64,000 nucleotides of DNA from Gordius sp. MW1 (GCA_964036665.1 OZ038532.1:15270537-15334536); one strand, 5' to 3'. Numbered from the stretch's first letter, positions 37,576-52,288 are shown. Numbers and translations are program-made. The notes: generated by a model not told the origin, from the letters alone.

Positions 37576-40500
37576 AAGAGGTTTTAAGCTGCGAGAACTA
37601 TCATTTTGACAAAAGACAACGTTTTATTGTTGCGATTAGTTTGTTGTATCGCAACGTGAGTGCTGAATTTTTGAAAACTGCTCTATGCGATTATGATTTC
37701 AAAGTAATAGTTTTTAGATTCTGATAAATTTTTACTTGGGATCATAGAAACCACGTCTGAAAACGACAACCTTCATCGGATGGATACGGTTCAAAGAAAA
37801 ATATGTGAAAAATTTTGAGGTGAAAATATTAATTTTTTTCGATTCTATGTGAAAGAGCATGAAAAAATATATAAAAGTAAGCTAATTTGAGAATCCTATT
37901 ATCCTCGATTGACTTCCGAAAAGAGGTTTTAAGCTGCGAGAACTATCATTTTGACAAAAGACAACGTTTTAATGTTGCGATTAGTTTGTTGTATCGCAAC
38001 GTGATGCTTAATTTTTGAAAATGGCTCTATGCGATCATGATTTAAAAGTAATAGTTTTCAGATTCTGATAAATTTTTACTTGGGATCATTGAAACCACGT
38101 CTGAAAACGACAACTTGGATCGGATGAATACGGTTCAAAGAAAAATATGTGAAAAATTTTGAGGTAAAAATATTTATTTTTTTCAATTCTATGTGAAAGA
38201 GCATGAAAAAATATATAAAAGTAAGCCAATTTGAGAATCCTATTATCCTCGATTGACTTCCGAAAAGAGGTTTTATGCTGCGAGAACTATCATTTTGACA
38301 AAAGACAACGTTTTATTGTTGCGATTAGTTTGTTGTATCGCAACGTGATGCTTAATTTTTGAAAATGGCTCTATGCGATCATGATTTCAAAGTAATAGTT
38401 TTCAGATTCTGATAAATTTTTACTTGGGATCATTGAAACCACGTCTGAAAACGACAACTTGGATCGGATGAATACGGTTCAAAGAAAAATATGTGAAAAA
38501 TTTTGAGGTAAAAATATTTATTTTTTTCGATTCTATGTGAAAGAGCATGAAAAAATATATAAAAGTAAGCCAATTTGAGAATCCTATTATCCTCGATTGA
38601 CTTCCGAAAAGAGGTTTTAAGCTGCGAGAACTATCATTTTGACAAAAGACAACGTTTTATTGTTGCGATAAGTTTGTTGTATCGCAACGTGAGTGCTTAA
38701 TTTTTCAAAAATGCACTATGCGATCATGATTTCAAAGTAATATTTTTCTGATTCTGATAACTTTTTACTTGGGGTCATAGAAACCACGTCTGAAAACGAC
38801 AACTTTCATCGGATGAATACGGTTCAAAGAAAAATATGTGAAAAATTTTGAGGTAAAAATATTTATTTTTTTCGATTCTATGTGAAAGAGCATGAAAAAA
38901 TATATAAAAGTAAGCCAAATTGAGAATCCTATTATCCTCGATTGACTTCCGAAAAAAGGTTTTAAGCTGCGAGAACTATCATTTTGACAAAAGACAACGT
39001 TTTATTGTTGCGATTAGTTTGTTGTATCGCAACGTGAGTGCTTAATTTTTCAAAAATGCACTATGCGATCATGATTTTAAAGTAATAGTTTTCTGATTCT
39101 GATAAATTTTTACTTGGGATCATAGAAACCACGTCTGAAAACGACATCTTTCATCGGATGAATACGGTTCAAAGAAAAATATGTGAAAAATTTTGAGGTA
39201 AAAATATTATTTTTTTTCGATTCTATGTGAAAGAGCATGAAAAAATATATAAAAGTAAGCCAATTTGAGAATCCTATTATCCTCGATTTACTTCCGAAAA
39301 GAGGTTTTAAGCTGCGAGAACTATCATTTTGACAAAAGACAACGTTTGTTGCGATTAGTTTGTTGTATCGCAACGTGAGTGCTTAATTTTTCAAAAATGC
39401 ACTATGCGATCATGATTTTGAAGTAATAGTTTTCTGATTCTGATAAATTTTTACTTTTTATCATCGAAACAACGTCTGAAAACGACAACTTTCATCGGAT
39501 GCATACGTATGAAAGAAAAATATGTATAAAATTTTGAGATGAAAATATTAATTTTTTTCGATTCTATGTGAAAGAGCATGAAAAAATATATAAAAGTAAG
39601 CCAATTTGAGAATCCTTGACTTCCGAAAAGAGGTTTTAAGCTGCGAGAACTATCATTTTGACAAAAGACAACGTTTTATTGTTGCGATTAGTTTGTTGTA
39701 TCGCAACGTGAGTGCTGAATTTTTCAAAAATGCACTATGCGATCATGATTTCAAAGTAATATTTTTCTGATTCTGATAAATTTTTACTTGGGATCATAGA
39801 AACCACGTCTGAAAACGACAACTTTCATTGGATGAATACGGTTCAAAGAAAAATATGTGAAAAATTTTGAGGTAAAAATATTTATTTTTTTCGATTCTAT
39901 GTGAAAGAGCATAAAAAAATATATAAAAGTAAGCCAATTTGAGAATCCTATTATCCTCGATTGACTTCCGAAAAGAGGTTTTAAGCTGCGAGAACGATCA
40001 TTTTAACAAAAGACAACGTTTTATTGTTGCGATTAGTTTGTTGTATCGCAACGTGAGTGCTTAATTTTTGAAAATGGCTCTATGCGATCATGATTTCAAA
40101 GTAATAGTTTTCAGATTATGATAAATTTTTACTTGGGATCATAGAAACCACATCTGAAAACGACATCTTTCATCGGATGAATACGGTTCAAAGAAAAATA
40201 TGTGAAAAATTTTGAGGTAAAAATATTAATTTTTTTCGATTCTATGTGAAAGAGCATGAAAAAATATATAAAAGTAAACCAATTTGAGAATCCTATTATC
40301 CTCGATTGACTTCCGAAAAGAGGTTTTAAGCTGCGAGAACGATCATTTTAACAAAAGACAACGTTTTATTGTTGCGATTAGTTCGTTGTATCGCAACGTG
40401 AGTGCTTAATTTTTGAAAATGGCTCTATGCGATCATGATTTCAAAGTAATAGTTTTCCGATTATGATAAATTTTTACTTGGGATCATAGAAACAACGTCT

Positions 40501-41090
40501 GAAAACGACATCTTTCATCGGATGAATACGGTTCAAAGAAAAATATGTGAAAAATTTTGAGGTAAAAATATTAATTTTTTTCGATTCTATGTGAAAGAGC
40601 ATGAAAAAATATATAAAAGTAAGCTAATTTGAGAATCCTATTATCCTCGATTGACTTCCGAAAAGAGGTTGTAAGCTGCGAGAACTATCATTTTGACAAA
40701 AGACAACGTTTTATTGTTGCGATAGTTTGTTGTATCGCAACGTGAGTGCTTAATTTTTCAAAAATGCACTATGCGATCATGATTTCAAAGTGTAATTTTT
40801 CTGATTCTGATAAATTTTTACTTGGGATCATAGAAACCACGTCTGAAAACGACAACTTTCATCGGATGAATACGGTTCAAAGAAAAATATGTGAAAAATT
40901 TTGAGATGAAAATATTAATTTGTTTCGATTCTATGTGAAAGAGCATGAAAAACTATATAAAAGTAAGCCAATTTGAGAATCCTATTATCCTCGATTGACT
41001 TCCGAAAAGAGGTTTTAAGCTGCGAGAACGATCATTTTAACAAAAGACAACGTTTTATTGTTGCGATTAGTTTGTTGTATCGCAACGTGA
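37576..41090 (+). repeat. Partial third copy of the 4,447-bp pattern
   Basis: From 37,542 to about 38,900 the order of variants follows that of 22,996 onward, including GTTTTAATGTTGCG near 37,969. From 39,110 it follows the three-monomer section, with AACGTTTGTTGCG near 39,343 and GAATCCTTGACTTCC near 39,612. Between about 38,930 and 39,110 it instead has the GCCAAATTGAG and GAAAAAAGG form, so the copy is a patchwork. Monomers from about 39,950 to 41,090 are mostly of the GAACGATCATTTTAAC type. Confidence 0.7.
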
Positions 41091-41099
41091 GTGCTTAAT

Positions 41100-41800
41100 T
41101 TTTGAAAATGGCTCTATGCGATCATGATTTCAAAGTAATAGTTTTCAGATTATGATAAATTTTTACTTGGGATCATAGAAACCACGTCTGAAAACGACAT
41201 CTTTCATCGGATGAATACGGTTCAAAGAAAAATATGTGAAAAATTTTGGGGTAAAAATATTAATTTTTTTCGATTCTATGTGAAAGAGCATGAAAAAATA
41301 TATAAAAGTAAGCCAATTTGAGAATATTATTATCCTCGATTGACTTCCGAAAAGAGGTTTTAAGCAGCGAGAACTATCATTTTGACAAAAGACAACGTTT
41401 TATTGTTGCGATTAGTTTGTTGTGTCGCAACGTGAGTGCTTAATTTTTAAAAAATGCACTATGCGATTATGATTTTAAAGTAATAGTTTTCTGATTCTGA
41501 TAAATTTTTACTTTTTATCATCGAAACCACGTCTGAAAATGACAACTTTCATCGGATGCATACGTTTGAAAGAAAAATATGTGAAAATTTTGAGCTAAAA
41601 TATTTATTTTTTTCGATTCTATGTGAAAGAGCATGAAAAAATATATAAAAGTAAGCCAATTTGAGAATCCTATTATCCTCGATTGACTTCCGAAAAGAGG
41701 TTTTAAGCTGCGAGAACTATCATTTTGACAAAAGACAACGTTTTACTGTTGCGATTAGTTTGTTGTATCGCAACGTGAGTGCTTAATTTTTGAAAATGGC
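41100..41800 (+). repeat. Two-monomer segment duplicated at +2,067
   Basis: This segment recurs at about 43,167-43,867. Shared rare variants are TTTTGGGGTAAAAATATT, GAGAATATTATTATCC (41,321 and 43,388), TTTTAAGCAGCGAG, GTTGTGTCGCAACG, GAAAATGACAAC, CATACGTTTGAAAG, TTGAGCTAAAATATT and GTTTTACTGTTGCG (41,741 and 43,808). The offset of 2,067 equals six monomers. Similarity ends at CTCTATGCG against CTCTCTGCG. Confidence 0.85.
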
Positions 41801-42779
41801 TCTATGCGATCATGATTTCAAAGTAATAGTTTTCAGATTCTGATAAATTTTTACTTGGGATCATAGAAACCACGCCTGAAAACGACATCTTTCATCGGAT
41901 GAATACGGTTCAAAGAAAAATATGTGAAAAATTTTGAGGTAAAAATATTTATTTTTTTCGATTCTATGTGATGGAGCATGAAAAATATATAAAAGTAAGC
42001 CAATTTGAGAATCCTATTATCCTCGATTGACTTCCGAAAAGAGGTTTTAAGCTGCGAGAACTATCATTTTGACAAAAGACAACGTTTTATTGTTGCGATT
42101 AGTTTGTTGTATCGCAAGGTGAGTGCTTAATTTTTGAAAAATGCACTATGCGATCATGATTTTAAAGTAATATTTCTGATTCTGATAAATTTTTACTTTT
42201 TATCATCGAAACCACGTCTGAAAACGACAACTTTCATCGGATGCATACGTTTGAAAGAAAAATATGTGAAAATTTTGAGGTAAAATATTTATTTTTTTCG
42301 ATTCTATGTGAAAGAGCATGAAAAAATATATAAAAGTAAGCCAATTTGAGAATCCTATTATCCTCGATTGACTTCCGAAAAGAGGTTTTAAGCTGCGAGA
42401 ACTATCATTTTGACAAAAGACAACGTTTTATTGTTGCGATTAGTTTGTTGTATCGCAACGTGAGTGCTTAATTTTTGAAAATGGCTCTCTGCGATCATGA
42501 TTTCAAAGTAATAGTTTTCAGATTCTGATAAATTTTTACTTGGGATCATAGAAACCACGTCTGAAAACGACAACTTTCATCGGATGCATACGGTTGAAAG
42601 AAAAATATGTGAAAAATTTTGAGGTAAAAATATTTATTTTTTTCGATTCTATGTGAAAGTGCGTAAAAAAATATCTAAAAGTAAGCCAATTTGAGAATCC
42701 TATTACCCTCGATTTACTTCCGAAAAGAGGTTTTAAGCTGCCAGAACTATTCATTTTGACGAAAGACAACGTTTTATTG

Positions 42780-44530
42780 TTGCGATTAGTTTGTTGTATC
42801 GCAACGTGAGTGCTTAATTTTTAAAAACTGCTCTATGCGATCATGATTTCAAAGTAATAGTTTTCATATTCTGATAAATTTTTACTTGGGATCATAGAAA
42901 CCACGTCTGAAAACGACAACTTTCATCGGATGCATACGGTTGAAAGAATAATATGTGAAAAATTTTGAGGTAAAAATATTTATTTTTTTCGATTCTATGT
43001 GAAAGAGCATGAAAAAATATATATAAAAGTAAGCCAATTTGAGAATCCTATTATCCTCGATTTACTTCCGAAAAGAGGTTTTAAGCTGCCAGAACTATTC
43101 ATTTTGACAAAAGACAACGTTTTATTGTTGCGATTAGTTTGTTGTATCGCAACGTGAGTGCTTAATTTTTGAAAATGGCTCTATGCGATCATGATTTCAA
43201 AGTAATAGTTTTCAGATTATGATAAATTTTTACTTGGGATCATAGAAACCACGTCTGAAAACGACATCTTTCATCGGATGAATACGGTTCAAAGAAAAAT
43301 ATGTGAAAAATTTTGGGGTAAAAATATTAATTTTTTTCGATTCTATGTGAAAGAGCATGAAAAAATATATAAAAGTAAGCCAATTTGAGAATATTATTAT
43401 CCTCGATTGACTTCCGAAAAGAGGTTTTAAGCAGCGAGAACTATCATTTTGACAAAAGACAACGTTTTATTGTTGCGATTAGTTTGTTGTGTCGCAACGT
43501 GAGTGCTTAATTTTTAAAAAATGCACTATGCGATTATGATTTTAAAGTAATAGTTTTCTGATTCTGATAAATTTTTACTTTTTATCATCGAAACCACGTC
43601 TGAAAATGACAACTTTCATCGGATGCATACGTTTGAAAGAAAAATATGTGAAAATTTTGAGCTAAAATATTTATTTTTTTCGATTCTATGTGAAAGAGCA
43701 TGAAAAAATATATAAAAGTAAGCCAATTTGAGAATCCTATTATCCTCGATTGACTTCCGAAAAGAGGTTTTAAGCTGCGAGAACTATCATTTTGACAAAA
43801 GACAACGTTTTACTGTTGCGATTAGTTTGTTGTATCGCAACGTGAGTGCTTAATTTTTGAAAATGGCTCTCTGCGATCATGATTTCAAAGTAATAGTTTT
43901 CATATTCTGATAAATTTTTACTTGGGATCAGAAACCACGTCTGAAAACGACAACTTTCATCGGATGCATACGGTTGAAAGAAAAATATGTGAAAAATTTT
44001 GAGGTAAAAATATTTATTTTTTTCGATTCTATGTGAAAGAGCATGAAAAAATATATAAAAGTAAGCCAATTTGAGAATCCTATTATCCTCGATTTACTTC
44101 CGAAAAGAGGTTTTAAGCTACGAGAACTATCATTTTGACAAAAGACAACGTTTTATTGTTGCGATTAGTTTGTTGTATCGCAACGTGAGTGCTTAATTTT
44201 TAAAAACTGCTCTATGCGATCATGATTTCAAAGTAATAGTTTTCATATTCTGATAAATTTTTACTTGGGATCATAGAAACCACGTCTGAAAACGACAACT
44301 TTCATCGGATGCATACGGTTGAAAGAATAATATGTGAAAAATTTTGAGGTAAAAATATTTATTTTTTTCGATTCTATGTGAAAGAGCATGAAAAAATATA
44401 TATAAAAGTAAGCCAATTTGAGAATCCTATTATCCTCGATTTACTTCCGAAAAGAGGTTTTAAGCTGCCAGAACTATTCATTTTGACAAAAGACAACGTT
44501 TTATTGTTGCGATTAGTTTGTTGTATCGCA
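42780..44530 (+). repeat. Local duplication at spacing 1,379 bp
   Basis: About one monomer, from about 42,780 to 43,150, recurs at 44,159-44,529. Shared variants are TTTTTAAAAACTGCTC, TTTTCATATTCTG, GAAAGAATAATATGTG, an extra TA in AATATATATAAAAG, and GCTGCCAGAACTATTC. Confidence 0.8.
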
Positions 44531-47500
44531 ACGTGAGTGCTTAAATTTTAAAAACTGCCCTATGCGATTATGATTTCAAAGTAAAAGTTTTTAGATTCTG
44601 ATAAATTTTTACTCGGGATCATAGAAACCACGTCTGAAAACGACAAGTTTCATCGGATGAATACGGTTCAAAAAAAAATATGTGAAAAATTTTGAGGTAA
44701 AAATATTTATTTTTTTCGATTCTATGTGAAAGAGCGTAAAAAAATATATAAAAGTAAGCCAATTTGAGAATCCTATTACCCGCGATTGACTTCCGCAAAG
44801 AGGTTTTAAGCTGCGAGAACTATCATTTTGACAAAAGACAACGTTTTATTGTTGCTATTAGTTTGTTGTATCGCAACGTGAGTGCTTAATTTTTCAAAAA
44901 TGCACTATGCGATCATGATTTCAAAGTAATAGTTTTCTGATTCTGATAAATTTTTACTTTTTATCATGGAAACAACGTCTGAAAACGAAAACTTTCATCG
45001 GATGCATACGGTTGAAAGAAAAATATGTGAAAAATTTTGAGGTAAAAATATTTATTTTTTTCGATTCTATGTGAAAGAGCATGAAAAAATATATAAAAGT
45101 AAGCCAATTTGAGAATCCTATTATCCTCGATTTACTTCCGAAAAGAGGTTTTAAGCTGCGAGAACTATCATTTTGACAAAAGACAACGTTTTATTGTTGC
45201 GATTAGTTTGTTGTATCTCAACGTGAGGGCTTAATTTTTGAAAATGGCTCTCTGCGATCATGATTTTAAAGTAATAGTTTTCAGATTCTGATAAATTTTT
45301 ACTTAGGATCATAGAAACCACGTCTGAAAACGACAACTTTCATTGGATGCATACGGTTGAAAGAAAAATATGTGAAAAATTTTGGGGTAAAAATATTTAT
45401 TTTTTTCGATTCTATGTGAAAGAGCATGAAAAAATATATAAAAGTAAGCCAATTTGAGAATCCTATTATCCTCGATTTACTTCCGAAAAGAGGTTTTAAG
45501 CTACGAGAACTATCATTTTGACAAAAGACAACGTTTTATTGTTGCGATTAGTTTGTTGTATCGCAACGTGAGGGCTTAATTTTTTGAAAATGGCTCTATG
45601 CGATCATGATTTCAAAGTAATAGTTTTCAGATTCTGATAAATTTTTACTTGGGATCATAGAAACCACGTCTGAAAACGACAACTTTCATCGGATGAATAC
45701 GGTTCAAAGAAAAATATGTGAAAAATTTTGAGGTAAAAATATTTATTTTTTTCGATTCTATGTGAAAGAGCGTAAAAAAATATATAAAATTAAGCCAATT
45801 TGAGAATCCTATTACCCTCGATTGACTTCCGCAAAGAGGTTTTAAGCTGCGAGAACTATCATTTTGACAAAAGACAACGTTTTATTGGTGCGATTAGTTT
45901 GTTGTATCGCAACGTGAGTGCTTAATTTTTCAAAAATGCACTATGCGATCATGATTTCAAAGTAATAGTTTGATTCTGATAAATTTTTACTTTTTATCAT
46001 GGAAACCACGTCTGAAAACGACAACTTTCATCGGATGCATACGGTTGAAAGAAAAATATGTGAAAAATTTTGAGGTAAAAATAATTATTTTTTTCGATTC
46101 TATGTGAAAGAGCATGAAAAAATATATAAAAGTAAGCCAATTTGAGAATCCTATTATCCTCGATTTACTTCCGAAAATAGGTTTTAAGCTGCCAGAACTA
46201 TTCATTTTGACATAAGACAACGTTTTATTGTTGCGATTAGTTTGTTGTATCGCAACGTGAGTGCTTAATTTTTCAAAAATGCACTATGCGATCATGATTT
46301 CAAAGTAATAGTTTTCTGATTCTGATAAATTTTTACTTTTTATCATGGAAACCACGTCTGAAAACGAAAACTTTCATCGGATGCATACGGTTGAAAGAAA
46401 AATATGTGAAAAATTTTGAGGTAAAAATATTTATTTTTTTCGATTCTATGTGAAAGAGCATGAAAAAATATATAAAAGTAAGCCAATTTGAGAATCCTAT
46501 TATCCTCGATTTACTTCCGAAAAGAGGTTTTAAGCTGCGAGAACTATCATTTTGACAAAAGACAACGTTTTATTGTTGCGATTAGTTTGTTGTATCGCAA
46601 CGTGAGTGCTTAATTTTTGAAAATGGCTCTCTGCGATCATGATTTGAAAGTAATAGTTTTCAGATTCTGATAAATTTTTACTTGGGATCTTAGAAACCAC
46701 GTCTGAAAACGACAACTTTCATCGGATGCATACGGTTGAAAGAAAAATATGTGAAAAATTTTGAGGTAAAAATATTTCTTTTTTTCGATTCTATGTGAAA
46801 GAGCATGAAAAAATATATAAAAGTAAGCCAATTTGAGAATCCTATTATCCTCGATTTACTTCCGAAAAGAGGTTTTAAGCTACGAGAACTATCATTTTGA
46901 CAAAAGACAACGTTTTATTGTTGCGATTAGTTTGTTGTATCGTAACGTGAGTGCTTAATTTTTTGAAAATGGCTCTATGCGATCATGATTTCAAAGTAAT
47001 AGTTTTCAGATTCTGATAAATTTTTACTTGGGATCATAGAAACCACGTCTGAAAACGACAACTTTCATCGGATGAATACGGTTCAAAGAAAAATATGTGA
47101 AAAATTTTGAGGTAAAAATATTATTTTTTTCGATTCTATGTGAAAGAGCATGAAAAAATATATAAAAGTAAGCCAATTTGAGAATCCTATTATCCTCGAT
47201 TTACTTCCGAAAAGAGGTTTTAAGCTGCGAGAACTATCATTTTGACAAAAGACAACGTTTTATTGTTGCGATTAGTTTGTTGTATCGAAAACGTGAGTGC
47301 TTAATTTTTCAAAAATGCACTATGCGATCATGATTTCAAAGTAATAGTTTTCAGATTCTGATAAATTTTAACTTGGGATCGTAGAAACCACGTCTGAAAA
47401 CGACAACTTTCATCGGATGCATACGGTTGAAAAAAAATATGTGAAAAATTTGAGGTAAAAATATTTATTTTTTTCGATTCTATGTGAAAGAGCATGAAAA

Positions 47501-50500
47501 AATATATAAAAGTAAGCCAATTTGAGAATCCTATTATCCTCGATTTACTTCCGAAAAGAGGTTTTAAGCTGCGAGAACTATCATTTTGACAAAAGACAAC
47601 GTTTTATTGTTGCGATTAGTTTGTTGTATCGCAACGTGATTGCTTAATTTTTGAAAATGGCTCTATGCGATCATGATTTCAAAGAATAATTTTCAGATTC
47701 TCATAAATTTTTACTTGGGATCATAGAAACCACGTCTGAAAACAACAACTTTCATCGGATGCATACGGTTGAAAGAAAAATATGTGAAAAATTTTGAGGT
47801 AAAAATATTTATTTTTTTCGATTCTATGTGAAAGAGCATGAAAAAATATATGAAAGTAAGCCAATTTGAGAATCCTATTATCCTTGATTTACTTCCGAAA
47901 AGAGGTTTTAAGCTGCGAGAACTATCATTTTGACAAAAGACAACGTTTTATTGTTGCGATTAGTTTGTTGTATCGCAACGTGAGTGCTTAATTTTTCAAA
48001 AATGCACTATGCGATCATGATTTTAAAGTAATAGTTTTCTGATTCTGATAAATTTTTACTTTTTATCATCGAAACCACGTCTGAAAACGACAACTTTCAT
48101 CGGATGAATACGGTTCAAAGAAAAATATGTGAAAAATTTTGAGGTAAAAATAATTATTTTTTTCGATTCTATGTGAAAGAGCATGAAAAAATATATAAAA
48201 GTAAGCCAATTTGAGAATCCTATTATCCTCGATTTACTTCCGAAAATAGGTTTTAAGCTGCCAGAATTATTCATTTTGACATAAGACAACGTTTTATTGT
48301 TGCGATTAGTTTGTTGTATCGCAACGTGAGTGCTTAATTTTTGAAAATGGCTCTATGCGATCATGATTTCAAAGTAATAGTTTTCAGATTCTGATAAATT
48401 TTTACTTGGGATCATAGAAACCACGTCTGAAAACGACAACTTTCATCGGATGAATACGGTTCAAAGAAAAAAATGTGAAAAATTTTGAGGTAAAAATATT
48501 TTTTTTTTCGATTCTATGTGAAAGAGCGTAAAAAAATATATAAAAGTAAGCCAATTTGAGAATCCTATTACCCTCGATTGACTTCCGCAAAGAGGTTTTA
48601 AGCTGCGAGAACTATCATTTTGACAAAAGACAACGTTTTATTGTTGCGATTAGTTTGTTGTATCGCAACGTGAGTGCTGCATTTTTCAAAAATGCACTAT
48701 GCGATCATGATTTTAAAGTAATAGTTTTCTGATTCTGATAAATTTTTACTTTTTATCATGGAAACCACGTCTGAAAACGACAACTTTCATCGGATGCATA
48801 CGGTTGAAAGAAAAATATGTGAAAAATTTTGAGGTAAAAATAATTATTTTTTTCGATTTTATGTGAAAGAGCATGAAAAAATATATAAAAGTAAGCCAAT
48901 TTGAGAATCCTATTATCCTCGATTTACTTCCGAAAAGAGGTTTTAAGCTGCCAGAACTATTCATTTTGACATAAGACAACGTTTTATTGTTGCGATTAGT
49001 TTGTTGTATCGCAACGTGAGTGCTTAATTTTTGAAAATTGCTCTATGCGATTATGATTTCAAAGTAATAGTTTTCAGATTCTGATAAATTTTTACTTGGG
49101 ATCATAGAAACCACGTTTGAAAACGACAACTTTCATCGGATGAATACGGTTCAAAGAAAAATATGTGAAAAATTTTGAGGTAAAAATATTTCTTTTTTTC
49201 GATTCTATGTGAAAGAGCATGAAAAAATATATAAAAGTAAGCCAATTTGAGAATCCTATTATCCTCGATTTACTTCCGAAAAGAGGTTTTTAGCTACGAG
49301 AACTATCATTTTGACAAAAGACAACGTTTTATTGTTGCGATTAGTTTGTTGTATCGCAACGTGAGTGCTTAATTTTTCAAAAATGCACTATGCGATCATG
49401 ATTTTAAAGTAATAGTTTTCTGATTCTGATAAATTTTTACTTTTTATCGAGGAAACCACGTCTGAAAACGACAACTTTCATCGGATGCATACGGTTGAAA
49501 GAAAAATATGTGAAAAATTTTGAGGTAAAAATAATTATTTTTTTCGATTCTATGTGAAAGAGCATGAAAAAATATATAAAAGTAAGCCAATTTGAGAATC
49601 CTATTATCCTCGATTTACTTCCGAAAAGAGGTTTTAAGCTGCCAGAACTATTCATTTTGACATAAGACAACGTTTTATTGTTGCGATTAGTTTGTTGTAT
49701 CGCAACGTGAGTGCTTAATTTTTAAAAACTGCTCTATGCGATTATGATTTCAAAATAATAGTTTATAGATTCTGATAAATTTTTACTTGGGATCATAGAA
49801 ACCACGTCTGAAAACGACAAGTTTCATCGGATGAATACGGTTTAAGAAAAAAAGATGTGAAAAATTTTGAGGTAAAAATATTTATTTTTTTCGATTCTAT
49901 GTGAAAGAGCTAAAAAAATATATAAAAGTAAGCCAATTTGAGAATCCTATTACCCTCGATTGACTTCCGCAAAGAGGTTTTAAGCTGCGAGAACTATCAT
50001 TTTGACAAAAGACAACGTTTTATTGTTGCGATTAGTTTGTTATATCGCAACGTGAGTGCTTAATTTTTCAAAAATGCACTATGCGATCATGATTTTAAAG
50101 TAATAGTTTTCTGATTCTGATAAATTTTTACTTTTTATCATCGAAACCACGTCTGAAAACGACAACTTTCATCGGATGCATACGGTTGAAAGAAAAATAT
50201 GTGAAAAATTTTGAGGTAAAAATATTTATTTTTTTCGATTCTATGTGAAAGAGCATGAAAAAATTATAAAAGTAAGCCAATTTGAGAATCCTATTATCCT
50301 CGATTTACTTCCGAAAAGAGGTTTTAAGCTACGAGAACTATCATTTTGACAAAAGACAACGTTTTATTGTTGCGATTAGTTTGTTGTATCGCAACGTGAG
50401 TGCTTAATTTTTCAAAAATGCACTATGCGATCATGATTTCAAAGTAATAGTTTTCTGATTCTGATAAATTTTTACTTTTTATCATGGAAACCACGTCTGA

Positions 50501-51855
50501 AAACCACAACTTTCATGGATGCATACGGTTGAAAGAAAAATATGTGAAAAAGTTTGAGGTAAAAATAATTATTTTTTTCGATTCTATGTGAAAGAGCATG
50601 AAAAAATATATAAAAGTAAGCCAATTTGAGAATCCTATTATCCTCGATTTACTTCCAAAAAGAGGTTATAAGCTGCCAGAACTATTCATTTTGACATAAG
50701 ACAACGTTTTATTGTTGCGATAAGTTTGTTGTATCGCAACGTGAGTGCTTAATTTTTGAAAATGGCTTTATGCGATCATGATTTCAAAGTAATAGTTTTC
50801 AGATTCTGATAAATTTTTACTTGGGATCATAGAAACCACGTCTGAAAACGACAACTTTCATCGGATGAATACGGTTCAAAGAAAAATATGTGAAAAATTT
50901 TGAGGTAAAAATATTTATTTTTTTCGATTCTATGTGAAAGAGCGGAAAATATATAAAAGTAAGCCAATTTGAGAATCCTATTATCCTCGATTTACTTCCG
51001 AAAAGAGGTTTTAAGCTGCGAGAACTATCATTTTGACAAAAGACAACGTTTTATTGTTGCGATTAGTTTGTTGTATCGCAACGTGAGTGCTTAATTTTTC
51101 AAAAATGCACTATGCGATCATGATTTTAAAGTAATAGTTTTCTGATTCTGATAAATTTTTACTTTTTATCATCGAAACCACGTCTGAAAACGACAACTTT
51201 CATCAGATGAATATGGTTCAAAGATAAATATGTTAAAAATTTTGAGGTAAAAATATTTATTTTTTTCGATTCTATGTGAAAGAGCGTAAAAAAATATATA
51301 AAAGTAAGCCAATTTGAGAATCCTATTACCCTCGATTGACTTCCGCAAAGAGGTTTTAAGCTGCGAGAACTATCATTTTGACAAAAGACAACGTTTTATT
51401 GTTGCGATTAGTTTGTTGTATCGCAACGTGAGTGCTTAATTTTTGAAAATGGCTCTATGCGATCATGATTTCAAAGTAATAGTTTTCAGATTCTGATAAA
51501 TTTTTACTTGGGATCATAGAAACCACGTCTGAAAACGACAACTTTCATCGGATGCATACAGTTGAAAGAAAAATATGGGAAAAATTTTGAGGTAAAAATA
51601 TTTCTTTTTTTCGATTCTATGTGAAAGAGCGTAAAAAAATATATAAAAGTAAGCCAATTTGAGAATCCTATTACCCTCGATTGACTTCCGCAAAGAGGTT
51701 TTAAGCTGCGAGAACTATCATTTTGACAAAAGACAACGTTTTATTGTTGCGATTAGTTTGTTGTATCGCAACGTGAGTGCTTAATTTTTGAAAATGGCTC
51801 CATGCGATCATGATTTCAAAGTAATAGTTTTCAGATTCTGATAAATTTTTACTTG

Positions 51856-51860
51856 GGATC
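51856..51860. other. Target-site duplication, left (GGATC)
   Basis: The monomer reads ACTTGGGATC before the element, and GGATCATAGAAACC resumes after it. Joining across one GGATC gives the ordinary form B sequence ACTTGGGATCATAG. Confidence 0.9.
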
Positions 51861-52287
51861 TGTTGTAGTCCTACACGAATCAGAACAGTTGCTCATATCT
51901 CTTCCCCATTGCTTTACGCATTTTAACTCCGATCTATATATAGACGCGTAGATATACATCACGTGTAGATGTAGATATCCATACGCGCGTTTTCATTGGT
52001 CAATTATAATCTTTTGTTCACAACATAACAACAGATGTAGTTTTTGCTTTTTTCATTTTAGATATAAATAATTTCGCTTCACTAATTCGCGCGGTTACCT
52101 GGGATTAATTATTATTGAAATAAATTCATAAAACATAAATTAAAGTTAAGGTAAGTAAAATATCCAATAACATGATAACTTAAATCTTAATCATGATAAT
52201 TGTTAAAACTTAATTCTTTTACCTTTTCTAACATTAATAATTGATTTAAAGAGATACCTTTCATATTCTTTTTATCACTTTCTTACA
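51861..52287 (+). repeat. Left terminal repeat (5' LTR candidate, 427 bp)
   Basis: The first 170 bases (51,861-52,030) are identical to 53,697-53,866. After that the two repeats are only loosely alike, with recognisable anchors GATGTAGTTTTT, ATTCGCGCG, AATAAATTC and AAGTTAAGGTAAG in the same order. I place its end at TTCTTACA, which matches the ending GTTATTACA of the right repeat. It contains CTATATATAG near 51,934 and AATAAA at 52,119-52,124, plausible promoter and polyadenylation signals. Confidence 0.65.
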
Positions 52288-52288
52288 A

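Larger units (their letters stand above)
20057..41090 (+). repeat. Satellite array, domain II (nested higher-order repeats)
   Basis: About 60 monomers with diagnostic changes rare or absent in domain I: GATGATTGAAACC or GATCATTGAAACC, AACTTGGATCGG, GAACGATCATTTTAAC, AATATTAATTTTTTTC, a 13-base loss giving GAATCCTTGACTTCC, and a shortened AACGTTTGTTGCG. Several nested repeat periods organise them (listed separately). One foreign insertion interrupts the array at 30,125-30,670. No host gene is visible. Both domain boundaries are approximate. Confidence 0.9.
41091..51860 (+). repeat. Satellite array, domain III (divergent monomers)
   Basis: About 31 monomers, less alike than those of domain I. 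Common markers are CGATTTACTTCCG in place of CGATTGACTTCCG, GCTGCCAGAACTATTC, AAAATAATTATTTTTTTC, GAGCGTAAAAAAATAT and TTACCCTCGATTGACTTCCGC. Several single-monomer oddities occur, such as ATCGAAAACGTGAG near 47,284 and ATCGTAACGTGAG near 46,939, which disturb the otherwise conserved inverted repeat. The domain ends at the retroelement insertion. No gene is visible. Confidence 0.9.
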
